The translations under genes were made by a program, and so were the position numbers. DNA of 64,000 nt, taken from contig JANQSC010000052.1 of NCBI GenBank assembly GCA_028284235.1, positions 1 through 64,000 on the forward strand. Direction: 5' to 3'. Under the pieces are notes generated by a model, which saw nothing but the letters and a program-made list of their open reading frames with translations, did not search any database and was not told the DNA's origin. Shown here in pieces: positions 35,793-44,758 of this stretch; position 1 is the first letter of the stretch, and every line of letters starts with the position of its first letter. The stretch comes from Opitutaceae bacterium. Lineage in GTDB: Bacteria > Verrucomicrobiota > Verrucomicrobiia > Opitutales > Opitutaceae.

Positions 35793-37673
35793 TCATCGCA
35801 CTTCGCGTTTCGTCCCTTCGAGCTGGTTCAGGGCTCGGTTGATCACTCGAACCACGTATTTGCCTTGCGCATACAACTCTTCACGCGGCTCCAGGGCCGC
35901 ATGCATTTCCGCGATCACCGGACGCGCCATGTCGTCGATCTCGTCGAGGACAATCGCCGCATGGAGACGTTCCCATTGCTCGCCTTCATCCAGTTCCCGA
36001 GCCAAGACCGGCAGGGCCTTTTCGGGTCTTCCCAGCCGGCAAAGGGCCCGAGCGGCAGCGATGCGAACGACCGCCGACTCGTCCGAGAGCGTGGACTCAA
36101 TCGCTTTCGCCGCGCTGCTCGCCGGCCGGCCGATATTGCCGATGCCCACGGCGCCCCAGTAGCGCACCGCTGCGTCGGGGTCGTTCAGGCCGTTGAGCAA
36201 GTCCGGCAGCGCCTTCGGACCCTCCGAAGCCTTGGCGGCGATTTCCGCCAGACGGCGATTGAAGGTCGGGTCGCTGTTTTGACGCAATATGCCGTACCGG
36301 TGGCCGATCTGCTTCTCGCGCTCGATTATTATCGGCTCGGCGATCAATCCCGTGTCCCGGGTCCGTTTCACCCAATCCAAATGGGCGGCCCGCAGGCGTT
36401 CCAGCGTTTTCGTGTATCGGGAGTCGTCAGCCAGGTTGCGGATTTCGTAGGGATCCGTCCAAGTGTCGTACAATTCCTCCACCGGTTTGGTCGGGGAAAA
36501 GTAGTATTCGGCCGCGGGAGCGAGCTCGCCCGCTTCGTGCAGCCGCCGCAAATCCGCCATGGTCTTCCCTTTCTCCGGCGTATTCATATACTGATAGTAG
36601 GTCTTAAGCGGCTCGTAGTTTCGGATGTACTTGAATCGCTGGTCGCGAGCCATTCGGATGATGTCATAGCGTTCGTCCATGCGGTCGCGGGCGCCGAAGA
36701 CAAACGAGCGCGCGGGCGATGAATCGGGGCCCAGGAACGCTCTCCCCTGCATCACCTCCGGCGCGTCGATACCAGCGAAATTGAGAACCGTCGGCCCGAA
36801 GTCGATCGAGCTTACCAGCCGGTCCGAAGCCGTGCCCGGTTCGCCCTGGCCTTCGACGCGCAGCGATTCGGGAATTCGAACGATCAACGGCACGCGCGTG
36901 CCCGAGTCGTAGAGCCAGCGCTTGGCCCGAGGCAGCCCGACTCCATGGTCCGACCAGTACATGATGATCGTGTTTTCGTAGAGGCCGTCCTCCTTGAGCT
37001 GGGCGATCAACTCGCCCGCCCAAGCGTCCATTGCGGTGATCAATTCGTAGTTGCGCTTCCAGTCTTCGCGGGCCGCCGGAGTTTCAGGATAGTACGGGGG
37101 GAAGGTCGTGAGCGCATCCGCGTCCTGACGCTGCTGCGGAGTCAGATTCTTGGTCACTTCTCGGTACTTTTCGGCGCCCGCGATCCCGCTTTCGTGGCAG
37201 CCGGTGAAGTTGAATACCGAGAAAAACGGTTGATCTTTGTTCGGCCGATTGCGCCAGTGCGCCCGGCCATTCGACTCGTCCCAGACACCGTCCGGCGTGG
37301 TGAATTGATAGTCCTGCTTGCTGTTGTTGCTCGTGTAATAGCCCGCCGCGCGCAAGTAGGCCGGGAACGGGGAGACTTCGGGCGGGAGCTGGGCGTTCCC
37401 GCGCATGTGCTGCGTGCCCAGAGTCGTTTGGTACATGCCCGTTATGATTCCGCTGCGGCAGGGAGCGCACACGCCCGCTGTGGTGAACGCGTGCGTATAG
37501 CGCACGCCCTCCTCAGCAAGCCGGTCCAGATTCGGGGTGATCGCATGCGGATCCCCGTAGCAGCCCAAATGGGCGCTGATGTCCTCGCAACTCAGCCAGA
37601 GAATATTCGGCTTTTGAGCCAACGCGAACGAGGGTAGAGACAACGATAGAATGAGACAGACAATACGTAGCAT
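35793..37673 (-). CDS. Secreted type I sulfatase with C-terminal HEAT-like repeats
   Basis: 626 residues from MLRIVCLILS. The signal peptide ends at ALA-QKPN. Metal ligand region NILWLSCEDISAHLG; formylglycine motif CAPCRSGIITG (C-x-P-x-R intact), so it needs a formylglycine-generating enzyme. WSDHGVGLPRAKRWLYDSG carries the second metal-site Asp-His. After about residue 480 come HEAT/PBS-like helices (DAAVRYWGAVGIGNIGRPA, ESAVVRIAAARALCRLG). It probably removes sulfate from algal polysaccharide; the subfamily cannot be set here. Confidence 0.94.
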   Translation of the reverse strand: MLRIVCLILSLSLPSFALAQKPNILWLSCEDISAHLGCYGDPHAITPNLDRLAEEGVRYTHAFTTAGVCAPCRSGIITGMYQTTLGTQHMRGNAQLPPEVSPFPAYLRAAGYYTSNNSKQDYQFTTPDGVWDESNGRAHWRNRPNKDQPFFSVFNFTGCHESGIAGAEKYREVTKNLTPQQRQDADALTTFPPYYPETPAAREDWKRNYELITAMDAWAGELIAQLKEDGLYENTIIMYWSDHGVGLPRAKRWLYDSGTRVPLIVRIPESLRVEGQGEPGTASDRLVSSIDFGPTVLNFAGIDAPEVMQGRAFLGPDSSPARSFVFGARDRMDERYDIIRMARDQRFKYIRNYEPLKTYYQYMNTPEKGKTMADLRRLHEAGELAPAAEYYFSPTKPVEELYDTWTDPYEIRNLADDSRYTKTLERLRAAHLDWVKRTRDTGLIAEPIIIEREKQIGHRYGILRQNSDPTFNRRLAEIAAKASEGPKALPDLLNGLNDPDAAVRYWGAVGIGNIGRPASSAAKAIESTLSDESAVVRIAAARALCRLGRPEKALPVLARELDEGEQWERLHAAIVLDEIDDMARPVIAEMHAALEPREELYAQGKYVVRVINRALNQLEGTKREVR

Positions 37674-37863
37674 AGCGAAACGGGGGCAGCGTGACGAACG
37701 GGAAGATTGATACTCCTTTTTCCTGAAATCAAGGAGCCATTCGACATATTCCACCCAATCGAACCCGCTCCTAGCCCCATCATCGCCATTTCCAAGGGCA
37801 CATTCCGCCCAAACAATTGACTAAGGCAGCAAGCAATCCCGTTTTATCTACCGCGTACCCCCT

Positions 37864-39237
37864 ATGAACTCCAAAAACCGCGCCGTACTCAGTCAAATCG
37901 CCATCATCGCTATCGTCGGGGCCATCGCCTACGGACTCGGCTACCAAAGCGGCAGCGCCCGTCTCGCGAAATCGCCTGACGACGAATCCGCGACCCAAAG
38001 CCCTCAAAGCGAGTCCGCTTCGAACGCATTGCCCGAAGCCGATCGTCCGCCCAGTCCGACACCCGCGACCGACGCTCCCCCTCAAGCCATCGAATTGCGT
38101 GGGCGATCCCAAGCCTCCAACCAGATGACCGAAGCCTACGAAGCCGCCGCTGCCGACACCCAAGCCGCGCTCGCTAAAATCGACACTCTGAGCGGCCGGG
38201 CCCAGATCGAATTCGCCGCCGGAGTCTTCAGGTTCATCGCCGCCCACTCCGACCCCGCGGACGCCCTCACCATCGCCAACAGCCAGTCCGGAGCCGTCAA
38301 AGGAATCGCCCTTAGGACGCTCGTGGCAGAATGGACCCAGGACCCGGCGCTCAACGCGCAAGCCAGCGCCGCCCGACAACGGCGTATCCAAAACATCGGC
38401 AACGGACGATACGGCCTTGAGGCGGAGCTCGCCAGCATCATCGCCCAGTCGAAAGCGCCGCCCAGTGTGGCCCGAGCCTGGATGGACGCCTTTAGCGATC
38501 AACCCGCTCGATCGGAAATCGTCGCTCGACTCGCTCCGAGTCTGCCCGGATTCGATCCCGCTTCCACCCTCTCCGAGACCGCATCCTGGACCGACTGGGA
38601 AAAGTCCCGATTGGAGAAAAGCCTGATTTCCAATTGGGCCCAACGCGATCCGCAAGCTGCCTGGGAATGGTATTCAAATAGCAACGACAGCGATCAATCG
38701 AACTATTCCAGCGATATCCTCAACGCCTGGGCGCGCTCCAACACCAACGAACTCATAAACTCGCTGAGCGCGATCGAGAGCCCCGACGACCGGATGGACG
38801 CGATCGAAGCCATTTCAACTTCCCTCGCTCAAAGAGGCACCGACCAAGCCCTCGACTGGGTGGAGAGCCTCACGGATCCGGCTGAGCAGGACGCGGGTTT
38901 CCAAGCGGTTTACGAGAACACGCCCAAGGGCATTGGAGCCGTGCTGCAAACCGAAAACGGTTTTCCGAAAATCGCTGAAATAATCCCCGGCGGGGCTCTC
39001 GACTCGACCGATCTGCAGCCCGGCGACCTCATCATCGAGTCCACCGATACCGGCGGGGAACCGCGCGACCTTTACGGGATCAGCTTGGGCGAAACCGTCG
39101 GCATCTTGCGCGGCGCCCCCGGTTCCGAAGTCGAAGTCCGCGTCCTGCGAAAAAACGAGGCAACCGGCCAGCTCGAGGAGCGAACCGCGACCGTCGTCCG
39201 CGACCTCCTCATCCTCGAATCCCAAGGCCGCGGCTAA
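37864..39237 (+). CDS. Membrane-anchored protein with C-terminal PDZ domain
   Basis: 457 residues. One N-terminal membrane segment (IAIIAIVGAIAYGLGYQSG), a Ser/Pro-rich linker, an Ala-rich helical region (about 90-340), then a PDZ domain at about 355-450 (IAEIIPGGALDSTDLQPGDLI as IAEIIPGGALD and LQPGDLIIE; VGILRGAPGSEVEVRVLR). No protease domain. The middle region contains repeats like WAQRDPQAAWEWYSNS. Function unknown; possibly an envelope quality-control scaffold. Confidence 0.85.
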   Translation: MNSKNRAVLSQIAIIAIVGAIAYGLGYQSGSARLAKSPDDESATQSPQSESASNALPEADRPPSPTPATDAPPQAIELRGRSQASNQMTEAYEAAAADTQAALAKIDTLSGRAQIEFAAGVFRFIAAHSDPADALTIANSQSGAVKGIALRTLVAEWTQDPALNAQASAARQRRIQNIGNGRYGLEAELASIIAQSKAPPSVARAWMDAFSDQPARSEIVARLAPSLPGFDPASTLSETASWTDWEKSRLEKSLISNWAQRDPQAAWEWYSNSNDSDQSNYSSDILNAWARSNTNELINSLSAIESPDDRMDAIEAISTSLAQRGTDQALDWVESLTDPAEQDAGFQAVYENTPKGIGAVLQTENGFPKIAEIIPGGALDSTDLQPGDLIIESTDTGGEPRDLYGISLGETVGILRGAPGSEVEVRVLRKNEATGQLEERTATVVRDLLILESQGRG

Positions 39238-39292
39238 GGCGTCAAATAGGCAGATCGAGTTTTTGTCATCGCCCCGATACTTTCGGGGCTAG

Positions 39293-39480
39293 GAGTCCCG
39301 TCCCACCGAGCGCATGCGCGTCAACTTATCGAATTTCTTGCTCGAGAAAACGCGCCGGGACGTCGCGTTCCACCCTAGACGCAAGCGGGGTAAGGTGGAA
39401 CCCGACGTCCCGGCGGGTTTAAGTTGACGCGTATGCGCCAAACGGGACGGGCCAATAGGATCCCCGGCAAGCCGGGGAAA
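39293..39480. repeat. Nested inverted repeats with family D copy 2 inside
   Basis: The outer arms GTCCCGTCCC...GCGCATGCGCGTCAACTT (39297-39328) and AAGTTGACGCGTATGCGC...GGGACGGG (39421-39451) pair across the family D hairpin at 39347-39422. A separate hairpin, CCCCGGC-AA-GCCGGGG, lies at 39462-39477, and GCCCCGA/TCGGGGC at about 39271-39289. The 432-bp gap 39238-39670 holds no gene. Confidence 0.75.
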
Positions 39481-39549
39481 TAAGGTTCTAAAACCTCAAA
39501 CTCCATGACCGCATTTTCGAAAAACCCCTTTTCACTAGAGACTAACTTT

Positions 39550-39616
39550 ATTTGTCGACGAAGGAGACAACCTATTTGCCTCCACTCCGGTGGAGGCATC
39601 CTAGCGCAGCGGTGAC
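39550..39616. repeat. Family C repeat with 22-nt hairpin
   Basis: On the minus strand CACCGCTGCGCTAG is followed by hairpin TGCCTCCAC-CGGA-GTGGAGGCA, then AATAGG and TTGTCTCC. The two arms of the element at 43193-43345 have the same flanks around different hairpins. Confidence 0.65.
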
Positions 39617-39670
39617 GACCACTCTTTCGAATCGACAGCCGCAGCCGAGATGTATCCACTCCCCGCCATC

Positions 39671-39904
39671 ATGTCCGATCCAAAGCCCAGCAAAATCGAG
39701 ATTCGCGGCGAAACCATCGAGCTCTGCCAACTGCTCAAGTTCGAAGGCCTCGTCCCCAGCGGCGGCGAAGCCAAGCAAGTGATCGCGGCGGGCTACGTCG
39801 ACGTCAATGGCCAGACCGAAACCCGCAAGCGGCCCAAAATTGTCGTCGGCGATACCATCACCTTCCAGGACGAGCGCTACACCGTCGCCGGTCCCGCGAC
39901 ATAA
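39671..39904 (+). CDS. S4-domain RNA-binding protein, YbcJ-like
   Basis: 77 residues from MSDPKPSKIEIRG (an ATG seven codons upstream is less likely). A single S4 domain: ELCQLLKFEGLVPSGGEAK, AAGYVDVNGQTETRKRPKI, VGDTITF. Small S4 proteins of this type bind structured RNA, probably in ribosome assembly. It is 63 bp upstream of thyA and may share its transcript. Confidence 0.9.
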   Translation: MSDPKPSKIEIRGETIELCQLLKFEGLVPSGGEAKQVIAAGYVDVNGQTETRKRPKIVVGDTITFQDERYTVAGPAT

Positions 39905-39967
39905 TATCGCCTTGCCGCGGATTTTTCATCGACGCCGTCGGCTCCGGCAAGGAAACTTCTTCCATCC

Positions 39968-40768
39968 ATGAAGCAATACCTCGACCTGCTCCGACACGTC
40001 CTCGACAACGGCCACTATCGCGACGACCGCACCGGCACCGGCACCTATTCCGTTTTCGGCGCCCAGGCCCGCTTCGATTTGAGAAACGGTTTCCCCTGCC
40101 TCACCACCAAGAAGCTGCACCTCCGCTCCATCATCCACGAGCTGCTCTGGTTCCTCAAAGGCGACACCAACATAAAGTACCTGAACGACAACCGCGTCAC
40201 CATCTGGGACGAATGGGCCGACGAGAATGGCGACCTCGGCCGCGTCTACGGCGCCCAATGGACTGATTGGAAAACGCCGGAAGGCGGGAGCATCAACCAG
40301 ATCGAGCAAGTCGTAGAGCAAATCCGCGCGAATCCCACCAGTCGGCGACTCATCGTGAGCGCCTGGAATCCCGGCGAACTCCACTTGATGGCTCTCCCAC
40401 CCTGCCACAGCCTCTTCCAGTTCTACGTCGACACCGAACGCGGCGAGCTCTCCTGCCAGCTCTACCAGCGCAGCGCCGACCTCTTCCTCGGCGTTCCCTT
40501 CAACATCGCCAGCTACGCCCTCCTCACCCTCATCGTCGCCCAAGCCTGCGACCTCAAGGCCGGCGAATTCGTCCACACCTTCGGCGATCTCCATCTTTAT
40601 AAAAACCACTTGGAGCAAGCGAAGCTCCAGCTCGAACGCGAGCCGAGAGAGCTCCCGACCATGCGGATCAATCCCGACAAAAAGAACATAGCGGACTTCG
40701 TGTTCGAAGACTTCGAACTCGTCGACTACGATCCCCACCCCGGCATAAAAGCGCCCATATCAGTTTAA
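39968..40768 (+). CDS. thyA: Thymidylate synthase
   Basis: 266 residues, close to the E. coli length of 264. It methylates dUMP to dTMP using methylene-tetrahydrofolate, releasing dihydrofolate. Marks: [12 protein letters not shown], catalytic Cys in [29 protein letters not shown], and the C-terminal end PIKAPISV-like (GIKAPISV). It is followed by folA, which regenerates tetrahydrofolate. Confidence 0.98.
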   Translation: MKQYLDLLRHVLDNGHYRDDRTGTGTYSVFGAQARFDLRNGFPCLTTKKLHLRSIIHELLWFLKGDTNIKYLNDNRVTIWDEWADENGDLGRVYGAQWTDWKTPEGGSINQIEQVVEQIRANPTSRRLIVSAWNPGELHLMALPPCHSLFQFYVDTERGELSCQLYQRSADLFLGVPFNIASYALLTLIVAQACDLKAGEFVHTFGDLHLYKNHLEQAKLQLEREPRELPTMRINPDKKNIADFVFEDFELVDYDPHPGIKAPISV

Positions 40769-40799
40769 CACCAGAAACCGCGTATGGAGCTAGAGATTT

Positions 40800-40880
40800 G
40801 GAACCACGAATGAACGCGAATACACACGAATCAACGCGCACTGAATAGATTCGCGCGTATTCGCGTTCATTCGCGGTTCC
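40800..40880. repeat. 81-bp near-perfect hairpin between thyA and folA
   Basis: Arms GGAACCACGAATGAACGCGA then ATACACACGAATC, and GATTCGCGCGTATTCGCGT then TCATTCGCGGTTCC, pair over about 33 bp with a few mismatches. The sequence style (GAACGCGAATA) resembles a palindromic repeat that recurs between genes in several bacterial phyla. Confidence 0.85.
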
Positions 40881-40916
40881 TCCATCGCTTTCATTTCGAA
40901 ACATCTAGACAATCCC

Positions 40917-41390
40917 ATGCCTTCAACCCGCCCCTGGAAAGCGATCGCCGCCATGAGCGAGAACCGAGTCATCGGCAACGGCAACGAAATCCCCTGGCGC
41001 CTTCCCGAGGACTTCAAGTGGTTCAAAGCCACCACCATGGGCGGCGTCCTCGTTATGGGACGGAAAACCTGGGACAGCATCGGGCGACCGCTGCCCGGCC
41101 GCACGACCGCCGTCGTCAGTCGCTCCCAGCCGGAATTGCCGCAAGGAGTTGATCTTCTCACTGGCCTCGAAGCCATTGAGGAGAAGGCCTACACCGATCC
41201 AGTTTGGATTTGCGGTGGTTCCGAAATCTACCGTCAGGCCCTCCCGCAGTGTTCCGAACTCTACCTCACGCTCGTGAAACGAACTGTCGAAGGCGACGCG
41301 TTCTTCCCCGAATTCGAAAGCGATTTCCATCTCGAGACAATCGTCCGCGACGAATCCGAATTTCAAATACGCCACTACATTCGCAAGTAG
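40917..41390 (+). CDS. folA: Dihydrofolate reductase
   Basis: 157 residues, standard length. NADPH-dependent reduction of dihydrofolate. Marks: AIAAMSENRVIGNGNEIPW, LPEDFKWFKATTMGG, VLVMGRKTWDSIGRPLPGR, VWICGGSEIYRQAL, and the C-terminal FFPEF...DE. It is about 150 bp after thyA; the hairpin between them may affect transcript processing. Confidence 0.97.
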   Translation: MPSTRPWKAIAAMSENRVIGNGNEIPWRLPEDFKWFKATTMGGVLVMGRKTWDSIGRPLPGRTTAVVSRSQPELPQGVDLLTGLEAIEEKAYTDPVWICGGSEIYRQALPQCSELYLTLVKRTVEGDAFFPEFESDFHLETIVRDESEFQIRHYIRK

Positions 41391-41409
41391 ACGATACGAG
41401 TTCGGTTTT

Positions 41410-41579
41410 GAACAGTCGCCTAACGGCGAAATGACGCCAACGCGTCACAAGGATCCCGCCGAAGCGGGACAAGGATCAACACCGCTATCGAAATACTCCT
41501 GTATCAACCTCAAGATCCTGTTCGCGAAGCGATCCTGCTTCCGCGAAGCGGAATTTGATCTCGAAGAGATCACTGTTCC
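41410..41579. repeat. Mini-hairpin array, family B, copy 2
   Basis: About 170 bp. The reverse complement runs through the same hairpins in the same order as 23961-24160. Stems vary by paired changes: TTCCGC-TTC-GCGGAA here versus TGCCGC-GAA-GCGGCA, and the loop GTTA versus GCGA in the last hairpin. The ACCGAC-TTC-GTCGGGGT module is absent here. It fills the gap 41391-41610 between folA and a convergent sulfatase. Confidence 0.8.
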
Positions 41580-41610
41580 AAAAAACAACGGTATATCCTG
41601 TTTAAATTCC

Positions 41611-43098
41611 CTACCGACTCCGCCTCACTTGCGGTTTCGCGGCCGGTTCGCCAGCGAGGATCGCTTTCATGTCCGCGAGTACCTTCGGCTGGGAATCCGC
41701 CCAATTTTTGGTTTCGAGCGGATCTTCCTTGTAGTCGTAAAGCTCATACTCGATCGCGCCCTCCGTCGTTGTCCACTCCACCAATCGGTAGCGCTCCGTG
41801 CGGATTGCGCGTCCTAAATGACCTCGCTTGTTGTACGCATGGTAGGCGTATTCGTCCACTTGCGCCCTCGGGTCTTTAAGCGCGGGCGTCAAATCGGCTC
41901 CGTCGATCGGTTGAGGACCGGAAGGCTTGGGCAAGCCCGCAAGCGAGGACAAAGTCGTGTAGAGATCGACCGTTTCCGCGATTTGACGGGAGTTTGAACC
42001 GGCTTTCGTCACGCCGGGAACGTAGGCGATTATGGGGATGCGATTGGCCTGTTCGTAGTTCGTGTGCTTCGTCCACGTGCCATGGTCTCCCAGATGCCAG
42101 CCGTGGTCGCCCCAAAGAACGATGATCGTATTCTCGTCCAACCCGAGCGTCTCGACCTCGTCGAGCACTCGCCCGAGTTGAGCGTCCATGTAGCTCACGC
42201 TCGCGTAGTATCCGTGGATGAGGTCCCGCTTCAGGTCCTCCTCGTAAAGGCCATTGCCAGTCGGCACCGGCTTGAACGCGTTTATCTCCCCGCCGCGTTT
42301 CCCCGCGTACGCAGGCGCCCCTTCCGGAGGGTCTTCGAACTCGGGCATAGGCAATGCGTCTCGGTCATACAAATCCCAATACATCTTCGGGGCGGAAAAG
42401 GGCAGGTGCGGACGCACGAACCCAACCGCGAGAAAGAAGGGCTGATCCGGATTAGCCGCGAACGAGCGGAGACGATCCACCGCGTGGCTGGCGATTCTCC
42501 CGTCGGCGTAAGCCTCGTCGAGCACATCCGGGCTTTCCCAGGCCGCTCCGCGCGGCAGGCTGCGAATCGGCTTACTGAATTCGTTAGTGAAGAGCGCTTC
42601 CTCGCGCGTCAACTGACGATGATTGCTCTCCGGGACCAGGTACTCGATGACCTTGTCCTTCAAATGAGGAACGCTCCAGGACGCTTCGTCGTTCGTATTC
42701 CCGTGGCCAATATGAAACACCTTCCCCATCGAATGGGCCACGTAGCCATTGTTCATGAAATGCTGCGGCAGGGTAACCGCGTTCGGGTAAACCTCGCGAA
42801 ACTCGGTGCCAAAGGAATAGAACCCCGTCGATGTCGAGCGACTTCCGAGCAGCAAGTTGTAGCGCGACGCCATGCACACCGACTGATTGCAGTATGCCAG
42901 CTCGAACCGCGTCCCCATGTCGGCCAGTCGGTCGATATTCGGGCTCACCGCGACCGCGTCGCCATAGCAGCCCAGCGTCGGCTTTAAATCGTCCACCAGG
43001 AGAAGGAGGACGTTCGGCTTGTCCGCCGCGCTCGATTGAGAACAGGGGACAGCGACAAGCGAAAACAGGAAGAAACTACAAAGGACGACGTGGCGCAT
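41611..43098 (-). CDS. Secreted sulfatase, iduronate-2-sulfatase-like
   Basis: 495 residues with a signal peptide (FFLFSLVAVPCSQSSAA). KPNVLLLLVDDLKPTLGCYGD gives the first metal ligands (two Asp). The formylglycine motif is VCMASRYNLLLG (C-x-A-x-R, accepted by formylglycine-generating enzymes). MGKVFHIGHGNTND and LWGDHGWHLGDHGTW are typical of iduronate-2-sulfatase-like enzymes. It likely desulfates uronic-acid-containing polysaccharide. It lies in the sulfatase/glycosidase region. Confidence 0.93.
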   Translation of the reverse strand: MRHVVLCSFFLFSLVAVPCSQSSAADKPNVLLLLVDDLKPTLGCYGDAVAVSPNIDRLADMGTRFELAYCNQSVCMASRYNLLLGSRSTSTGFYSFGTEFREVYPNAVTLPQHFMNNGYVAHSMGKVFHIGHGNTNDEASWSVPHLKDKVIEYLVPESNHRQLTREEALFTNEFSKPIRSLPRGAAWESPDVLDEAYADGRIASHAVDRLRSFAANPDQPFFLAVGFVRPHLPFSAPKMYWDLYDRDALPMPEFEDPPEGAPAYAGKRGGEINAFKPVPTGNGLYEEDLKRDLIHGYYASVSYMDAQLGRVLDEVETLGLDENTIIVLWGDHGWHLGDHGTWTKHTNYEQANRIPIIAYVPGVTKAGSNSRQIAETVDLYTTLSSLAGLPKPSGPQPIDGADLTPALKDPRAQVDEYAYHAYNKRGHLGRAIRTERYRLVEWTTTEGAIEYELYDYKEDPLETKNWADSQPKVLADMKAILAGEPAAKPQVRRSR

Positions 43099-43192
43099 GA
43101 GAAATACAATTGGGCGTATCGTATCCGAGTCGCAACGGCGCGCAAGCGATCACGATCCACAACCGCCTATGCAAAACGGACATTGGCGAATC

Positions 43193-43345
43193 ATTTAAAC
43201 ACCGCTGCGCTAGTCCCAACTACGTTGGGAATGGGCGTCTCTAATGAGACGATGAGCACATCATTTTAAACCCACTCAAACCTATTGTCTCGTTAGAGAC
43301 ACCCATTTGTCGCGCAGCGACAACTAGCGCAGCGATGTTTTAAAA
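43193..43345. repeat. Family C inverted repeat with two different hairpins
   Basis: The left arm is TTTAAACACCGCTGCGCTAG, hairpin TCCCAAC-TAC-GTTGGGA, ATGGGCGTCTCTAATGAGAC. The right arm on the other strand is TTTTAAAACATCGCTGCG then CTAG, hairpin TTGTCGC-TGC-GCGACAA, AATGGGTGTCTCTAACGAGAC. Flanks agree but the 17-nt hairpin (7+3+7) is wholly different. It lies in the 252-bp gap between a sulfatase and the GH5 gene. Confidence 0.8.
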
Positions 43346-43350
43346 CAATC

Positions 43351-44532
43351 CTACTTCAACCCTTCTTTGATCACATCCCAGAGCGGGTTTTCGCCCTCCA
43401 AGATAAAGTCGTTGTATCCAGCCGTTCCCGCTTCGATCGCCTGCCATTGCTTCCAGTTCAGCTTTTCCGTTCCGAGCTCGTAGTTCATTCCGTCCCAGCC
43501 TCCGGCCCGGAAGGAGTAGAACGCCCAGTGCCACTCGTTTTTGTTCGCCAGCCCTATTAGATCCGACAAATACTGCTGGGCCCCCTCCACCTTTCGGTCA
43601 CAGCCCAACTCCGCCAAATGTATTCGATTAGCGGGCACTCCATGCTTCTTCGACCAGTCGACAACCGGCTGCAACCGGGATTTCAAATCCGCAACCGTCC
43701 ACGCTTCCGTCTCATCCCCGTTACCCGTCGGCATCCGATCCGGATAGGCGAACCGGTCCTTGTTCACACGATAAGTCGTGTAAATCCATGGCTCGTAGAA
43801 GTGGAACGAATACAGAACGGCCGGATCGTCAATGGGGGCCAGCGTCGGAAAACCCGCTGGATTGGCGTGAAACCGGCTGTCTACGAAAATTGGCGTATTC
43901 ATGTCTACACTACGTATGGTGTAGACCATTATCTGGTAGAATCGGTTCAAATCGGCGATATCCCCTTTCGTCTCCTCCAGCCATTGATCAAACCCATCGG
44001 TTTTGTCCGCCTCGAATCCAGCCTCGCGCTCGGGGTGAGGCTCGTTGACGATGTTGTAGCCCACCACGGCCGGATGGTCCTTCAGCTCGAAGGCCAGCTC
44101 CTGCCAAAACGCCATCGTCCGATCCTGAAACCCGTGGTCGTTCCAGAGGCGAAAATCGAACTCCATGTCGTTGTGCTGGCGCCAGCGCCGCCCCGGAAGC
44201 GTAAAGGTCGTCAACACGATCTTGACCCCGGCATCGTCCGCCCGGTCGAGCACAGTCTTCAGTTTCGCCAGGTCCCCTTCCGGAATCCCGAAAAACCGGT
44301 CCGCGTCGCCCATTAGAAAGTCGCGGCTGTCCGACTTCATACTCGTCGGAGACAAGCGAATGTACTCGATCCCCGCGTCGCGGGCCGCCTCGAACCAGGC
44401 CGCGGTGGCGTCCTCGCCGCCCCCATTCGCCCCCTTTCGCTGCTCGTCCCAGAAAGCGAGCTTCGAATTTGCCCAGAGCGAGCTACCCAATGAAATTGCA
44501 AGAAAGAGAAGGGTGTTCCGTAGATTTTTCAT
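43351..44532 (-). CDS. Secreted glycoside hydrolase family 5 enzyme
   Basis: 393 residues with a signal peptide (LLFLAISLGSSLWA). A TIM-barrel GH5: substrate-side Arg region AGIEYIRLSPTSM, acid/base Glu in GYNIVNEPHPE, HFYEPWIYTTY, and nucleophile Glu in RIHLAELGCDR. GH5 enzymes cleave beta-glucans, mannans or similar; the exact substrate cannot be called. It lies downstream of the DUF5060 gene in the same direction. Confidence 0.9.
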   Translation of the reverse strand: MKNLRNTLLFLAISLGSSLWANSKLAFWDEQRKGANGGGEDATAAWFEAARDAGIEYIRLSPTSMKSDSRDFLMGDADRFFGIPEGDLAKLKTVLDRADDAGVKIVLTTFTLPGRRWRQHNDMEFDFRLWNDHGFQDRTMAFWQELAFELKDHPAVVGYNIVNEPHPEREAGFEADKTDGFDQWLEETKGDIADLNRFYQIMVYTIRSVDMNTPIFVDSRFHANPAGFPTLAPIDDPAVLYSFHFYEPWIYTTYRVNKDRFAYPDRMPTGNGDETEAWTVADLKSRLQPVVDWSKKHGVPANRIHLAELGCDRKVEGAQQYLSDLIGLANKNEWHWAFYSFRAGGWDGMNYELGTEKLNWKQWQAIEAGTAGYNDFILEGENPLWDVIKEGLK

Positions 44533-44689
44533 AATTGAAGCGCCCGAAGCTAGGCGGCCTGGCGGAAACCTGCAACTTCATTCACTCTTTGTTTTGGCGT
44601 TGTCCATGACTATTCTGTCGAGTGGAAACAGCGTATCCCTTCCTTCCCTACGGCGTCGTTCGACCATTCGTGTAGATCGAGGTTTCGCT

Positions 44690-44758
44690 GAACCCGCCGG
44701 GACGTCGGGTTCCACCTTTTCTTTTCTCAAGGTGGAACGCGGCGTCCCGACGCGTTTA
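44690..44758. repeat. Hairpin repeat, family D, copy 3
   Basis: Arms AACCCGCCGGGACGTCGGG then TTCCACC, and GGTGGAACGCGGCGTCCCG then ACGCGTTTA. The last TTA is the TAA stop codon of the DUF5060 gene on the minus strand. Confidence 0.85.
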
